This document shows, piece after piece, positions 61,127 to 64,000 of a stretch of DNA of 64,000 nt. The notes under the pieces were generated by a model. It had not been told where the DNA came from and made no database searches. It saw only the letters and a list, made by a program, of their open reading frames with translations. The DNA lies in NCBI RefSeq assembly GCF_009760405.1, contig NZ_WRPP01000005.1, forward strand, positions 620,001 through 684,000, read 5' to 3'. A program made the translations under genes and the position numbers. Positions within the stretch are counted from its first letter, which is position 1; each line of letters starts with the position of its first letter. The stretch comes from Nocardia terrae. Its GTDB lineage: Bacteria; Actinomycetota; Actinomycetes; Mycobacteriales; Mycobacteriaceae.

Positions 61127-62017
61127 ATGAGCCCCCGCATCCCCGGATTCGACTATCAGCGCGTCACCGTCGCTGACGGCGTCACCCTCGAGACCGCGGT
61201 GGCCGGTTCCGGTAGCCCGATCGTGCTGCTGCACGGCTTCCCGCAGACCCACCTCATGTGGCGGCATGTCGCGGCCGATCTGGCGGCGGACCACACCGTG
61301 ATCTGCCCGGATCTGCGCGGCTACGGCAGCAGCGACAAGCCGGCGGACATCGACGGGCAGACCTACGCCAAGCGCACCATGGGAAACGATATCGTCGCGC
61401 TCGCAAAGGCTTTCGGCCATGAGACCTTCGCGCTGGCCGGGCACGACCGCGGCGCGCTGGTCGCCGTCCGCACCGCCCTCGACCATCCCGAGCACGTCAC
61501 CCACCTGGCGTCGCTGGACGTACTGCCCACCCTCGACATGTGGGAGGTGATGCACGGCCTGACCGGCGCCATCGGCTTCCACCTCTATCTGATGGCCCAA
61601 CCGGTCGGCCTTCCCGAGCAACTCATCGGTGCGAGTCCCGACGCCTTCTTCGGCCACTTCCTCGACACCTGGACCCGGAACCCGGACGCCATCCCGGCCG
61701 ATATCCGCAACGCCTACCTCACGGCCTGCCGCAATGCCGTCCCCTCGATCGTCGCCGACTACCGCGCCTCGGCGAACATCGACGTCGAGCACGACCGCGC
61801 CGACCGCGCAGCGGGCAACACCCTGCGCATGCCGGTCACCGTCCTGCAGCAGGACTGGGGTTCATTCCTCGGTTTCGATGCCGTGAAGCTGTGGAGCACA
61901 TGGGCCCCGGACCTGAAACACGACACCGTCACCTGCGGTCACTTCATGGCCGAGGAGTCCCCCGCCGAAATCATCAGCGCCCTGAGGGAATTGATGAACC
62001 GCCAGCGGGGTTTCTAA
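61127..62017 (+). CDS. Alpha/beta hydrolase, haloacetate dehalogenase-like
   Basis: A 296-residue hydrolase. VLLHGFPQTHLMWRHVAADL carries the oxyanion HGFPQ, and CPDLRGYGSSDKP is the loop typical of haloacetate dehalogenases and epoxide hydrolases. AGHDRGALVAVR puts Asp, not Ser, at the nucleophile elbow (about residue 107), and the His is in TCGHFMAEESP near 270. Asp nucleophile plus the DRG context favours a fluoroacetate/haloacetate dehalogenase or epoxide hydrolase over an esterase. ATG 61127 follows GGAAGGA. It is divergent from the BTAD-AAA regulator. Its stop overlaps the 3' end of the next, convergent gene by 4 bases. Confidence 0.88.
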   Translation: MSPRIPGFDYQRVTVADGVTLETAVAGSGSPIVLLHGFPQTHLMWRHVAADLAADHTVICPDLRGYGSSDKPADIDGQTYAKRTMGNDIVALAKAFGHETFALAGHDRGALVAVRTALDHPEHVTHLASLDVLPTLDMWEVMHGLTGAIGFHLYLMAQPVGLPEQLIGASPDAFFGHFLDTWTRNPDAIPADIRNAYLTACRNAVPSIVADYRASANIDVEHDRADRAAGNTLRMPVTVLQQDWGSFLGFDAVKLWSTWAPDLKHDTVTCGHFMAEESPAEIISALRELMNRQRGF

Positions 62018-62559
62018 CACGCCCGCGTGGGGGTACCGCTGCCGGTCGGGAGCCCTCGGAGAATATTCGCGATCGAAGTGAAGGCGGAGCTTCCGGTGGA
62101 GATCAGGTTGGAGCTTCCCGTGAGGGCCGTGATGCCCGAGCTCCCGGTGTTGTTGCCGTGGGCTGCCGCATAGCTGTAGTCGAACGTCATCTGGCTGGTG
62201 GTGCCGTCCGCGTCCTTCTGGGTGGCCACGATGTGCAGGTCGCCACTCGCATCGGTGACGTTGATGTCGGCGCCGTAAGTGCCCCCGCCCTCATTGAGAC
62301 CGCAGGTCGGGGACGGGACGAAGGGGCTGCCCGCCAGGGTGACCCCGTTGACCATGATCGCCACCGGAGCCTGCGTGGTCGACTCCACGAGGATGCCCAC
62401 CTGCGAACCGCACGTGCCGCCGTCGTCTCCGCCGCACACCCCGACGAGGTAGGTGATCTTCGCGGAGGCCGGGGCCGCGTTCATCACGAGCCCGGCGGTG
62501 GCCGCGGTCATGATCACGATCGTTCCGAAGCTCTTGCGGGACAGTGCCATTGCTCTCAT
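62014..62559 (-). CDS. Secreted protein of unknown function
   Basis: A 181-residue exported protein. The signal peptide is residues 1-33 (RKSFGTIVIMTAATAGLVMN, cleavage after ASA). The mature protein is Gly/Ser/Thr-rich, with four cysteines (VCGGDDGGTCGSQ, SPTCGL and the terminal Cys) that could form two disulfides, and beta-strand-like segments (VGILVESTTQAPVAIMVNGV). ATG 62559 has AAGGAGAT 10 bases upstream. I do not recognise the family. Small cell-envelope or extracellular proteins of this kind are common in Nocardia. Confidence 0.75.
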   Translation of the reverse strand: MRAMALSRKSFGTIVIMTAATAGLVMNAAPASAKITYLVGVCGGDDGGTCGSQVGILVESTTQAPVAIMVNGVTLAGSPFVPSPTCGLNEGGGTYGADINVTDASGDLHIVATQKDADGTTSQMTFDYSYAAAHGNNTGSSGITALTGSSNLISTGSSAFTSIANILRGLPTGSGTPTRAC

Positions 62560-62646
62560 CGGCGGTGAATCTCCTTGCCTGCTCCCGGGAGTGTCACGGG
62601 ATTCCGGCAGCCTATCCAGCCTCAGGATATCTGAAATGACAATCCT

Positions 62647-63294
62647 TCAAATAGCTGTGCCCCCACTTTCCGGGGATCCAGCTCCGAGCGGAGGTTGGAT
62701 CTCGCGCTGGTCACGCACCTCGAGCCGCCGCACCAGCGCGACCAGCGCCGCCCGCAGGGCCTCGGGGTTGTCGGTGTCCGCGCCCAGGATCATGCGGACC
62801 ACCTGCGGCGCGGCGAACCACCAGGCCGCCAGTGCCGCGACCGCGTAGAGCAGATAGCCGGGGGCGACGTCGTCGGTCAGCGTTCCGGCCCGCTGGGCGG
62901 TGGCCAGCGCGGCCACCTTGTCCGCGTAGTGGGAGGCGCGCGCGGATTCGGCGGGCAGTTCACCGTCCTGCGGCTGCAGCCCTTCCCAATACATCAGCCG
63001 CAGGAACTGCGGGTGCGTGCGATGGAAGTCGAAGACATGCCCGGCGTACTCGGCCAGGTCCCCGGCCTTGTCGGCCGAGAGCGGGCTGGCGGCGGCCAGT
63101 TGTTCGAGCTGGTCGGTGAGCACGGCCTCGAACAGGCCGCGCTTATCGCCGAAGTACTGGTAGATCCGCTCCTTGTTGATACCGGCGCGGGCCGCGATGG
63201 CGTTCACCCGGGCACCGTCGGGTCCGCGTTCGGCGAACTCGTGCACCGCCGCCTCGAGCAGCAGCCTTCTGGTCCTCTCGGTATCCCACGCCAT
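62647..63294 (-). CDS. TetR-family regulator divergent from ilvD
   Basis: A 215-residue regulator. Residues 5-55 form the helix-turn-helix (TRRLLLEAAVHEFAERGPDG, ARVNAIAARAGINKERIYQY), and a helical ligand-binding domain with a DUF-type TetR_C part follows. ATG 63294 is preferred over an upstream in-frame codon at 63372, because the latter would translate two of the palindromic operators. It lies 110 bp from the ilvD start with three palindromes between, so it very likely represses itself and ilvD or senses a branched-chain intermediate. Confidence 0.88.
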   Translation of the reverse strand: MAWDTERTRRLLLEAAVHEFAERGPDGARVNAIAARAGINKERIYQYFGDKRGLFEAVLTDQLEQLAAASPLSADKAGDLAEYAGHVFDFHRTHPQFLRLMYWEGLQPQDGELPAESARASHYADKVAALATAQRAGTLTDDVAPGYLLYAVAALAAWWFAAPQVVRMILGADTDNPEALRAALVALVRRLEVRDQREIQPPLGAGSPESGGTAI

Positions 63295-63313
63295 GCCCCC
63301 ATCCAACCATCTC

Positions 63314-63383
63314 CAACCGCACGGTTGCGGTTGGGCTCGCGGCTGTGACAAACTCCAACCATACGGTTGCAACCATCTGGTTG
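63314..63383. promoter_or_regulatory. Three CAACC-N4-GGTTG palindromes (TetR operators)
   Basis: CAACCGCACGGTTG (63314-63327), CAACCATACGGTTG (63356-63369) and CAACCATCTGGTTG (63370-63383). The first two starts are 42 bp apart, about four helical turns; the last two abut. They fill the TetR/ilvD divergent region. Confidence 0.8.
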
Positions 63384-63404
63384 CGGATTGAACGAGGAGG
63401 CGTC

Positions 63405-64000
63405 ATGCCCGAATTGCGCTCCCGCACGGTCACCCACGGACGGAACATGGCCGGGGCCCGCGCCCTCATGCGGGCCAGCGGCGTGCCGTCGGCGGATATC
63501 GGACGCAAGCCGGTGGTCGCCATCGCGAACAGCTTCACCGAGTTCGTGCCGGGTCACACCCACCTGCAGCCGGTCGGCCGCATGGTCTCCGAGGCGGTGC
63601 GCGAGGCGGGCGGCATCGCGCGCGAGTTCAACACCATCGCCGTGGACGACGGAATCGCCATGGGGCACGGCGGAATGCTGTACTCGCTGCCCTCGCGCGA
63701 CCTGATCGCCGATTCCATCGAGTACATGGTGAACGCGCACTGCGCCGACGCCCTGGTGTGCATCTCCAACTGCGACAAGATCACTCCCGGCATGCTCATG
63801 GCCGCCATGCGCCTGAACATCCCGACCGTGTTCGTCTCCGGCGGCCCGATGGAGGGCGGCACCGCGGTGCTGGTCGACGGCACCGTGCGCAGCCGCCTCG
63901 ATCTCATCGTCACCATGTCCGAGGCGGTGTCCCCCGACGTCTCCGACGAGGACCTGGCGCTCATCGAGGAGAACGCCTGCCCCACCTGCGGTTCCTGCGC
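63405..64000 (+). CDS. ilvD: Dihydroxy-acid dehydratase IlvD (5' part, cut by window end)
   Basis: The first about 198 residues of a protein normally near 560-615 residues long; the frame is open at the window edge. RSRTVTHGRNMAGARALMRA is the IlvD/Edd N-terminus, HTHLQPVGRMV and DDGIAMGHGGMLYSLPSRDL are active-site blocks, and CISNCDKITPGMLMAA and CPTCGSC supply two of the three iron-sulfur-cluster cysteine regions. The enzyme dehydrates 2,3-dihydroxy-isovalerate and 2,3-dihydroxy-3-methylvalerate in valine and isoleucine synthesis. ATG 63405 has GAGGAGG 5-11 bases upstream. Transcription is probably under the divergent TetR. Confidence 0.93.
   Translation, partial: MPELRSRTVTHGRNMAGARALMRASGVPSADIGRKPVVAIANSFTEFVPGHTHLQPVGRMVSEAVREAGGIAREFNTIAVDDGIAMGHGGMLYSLPSRDLIADSIEYMVNAHCADALVCISNCDKITPGMLMAAMRLNIPTVFVSGGPMEGGTAVLVDGTVRSRLDLIVTMSEAVSPDVSDEDLALIEENACPTCGSC

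Overview
The window comes from a high-GC actinomycete, most probably Nocardia or a close mycolic-acid relative. The pointers are GTG starts, divergent regulator/enzyme pairs, a BTAD-AAA pathway regulator, paired P450s, a KstR-type operator before a steroid 5-alpha-reductase homologue and a large NRPS operon. The genus is an inference; no rRNA or tRNA gene is present to confirm it.

Layout. (1) 1-9.6 kb: small accessory genes (SDR, O-methyltransferase, NmrA/NTF2 pair with a LysR regulator, SRPBCC, PAS protein, secreted Gly-rich protein) separated by a roughly 100-bp dispersed repeat (five copies) and containing broken genes (FrnE-like, IS110, a frameshifted small gene). (2) 9.6-18 kb: Tat-exported amine oxidase, DinB protein, XRE-cupin regulator, an asparagine-oxygenase remnant, acyl-CoA ligase, PPOX-type flavin protein with twin palindromic operators, secreted HNH and Asp-box proteins. 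(3) 18-23 kb: a C-methyltransferase of the geranyl-diphosphate methyltransferase type coupled to a polyprenyl diphosphate synthase, then a P450 with its own promoter/operator and two decayed genes. (4) 22.6-25.1 kb: an arsenic cassette, arsM divergent from arsR-aquaporin-arsC. (5) 25-29.5 kb: DinB, a reductase remnant, a methyltransferase, an unknown gene and a SUKH/DUF6461 protein. (6) 43.9-29.6 kb on the minus strand: an NRPS operon made of an adenylation-domain stub, a three-module NRPS (C-A-PCP, C-A-PCP, C-A-PCP-TE), a DrrA-type ATPase, two ABC-2 permeases and a TenA-like protein, mostly joined by ATGA overlaps.

(7) 44.5-49.6 kb: M50 peptidase, PF04672-type methyltransferase, PAS-GGDEF diguanylate cyclase, steroid 5-alpha-reductase homologue with a KstR-like box, an unknown protein and a long palindromic element. 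(8) 49.7-57.4 kb: P450/TetR divergent pair, FAD oxidoreductase and SDR operon, PLP desulfhydrase-like enzyme, NAD(P)-binding protein, sirtuin and a small helical protein. (9) 57.7-64 kb: giant SARP-AAA regulator divergent from a dehalogenase-like hydrolase, a secreted protein, and TetR divergent from ilvD (cut by the window end) with three CAACC-N4-GGTTG palindromes between them.

How things fit. The NRPS operon carries its own exporter and is the main specialised-metabolite locus; its product cannot be named from the sequence. The methyltransferase/prenyl synthase pair looks like a second, small isoprenoid locus without a recognisable cyclase. At least seven genes in the first 27 kb show internal deletions or frameshifts, so this half of the window is an eroding accessory region.
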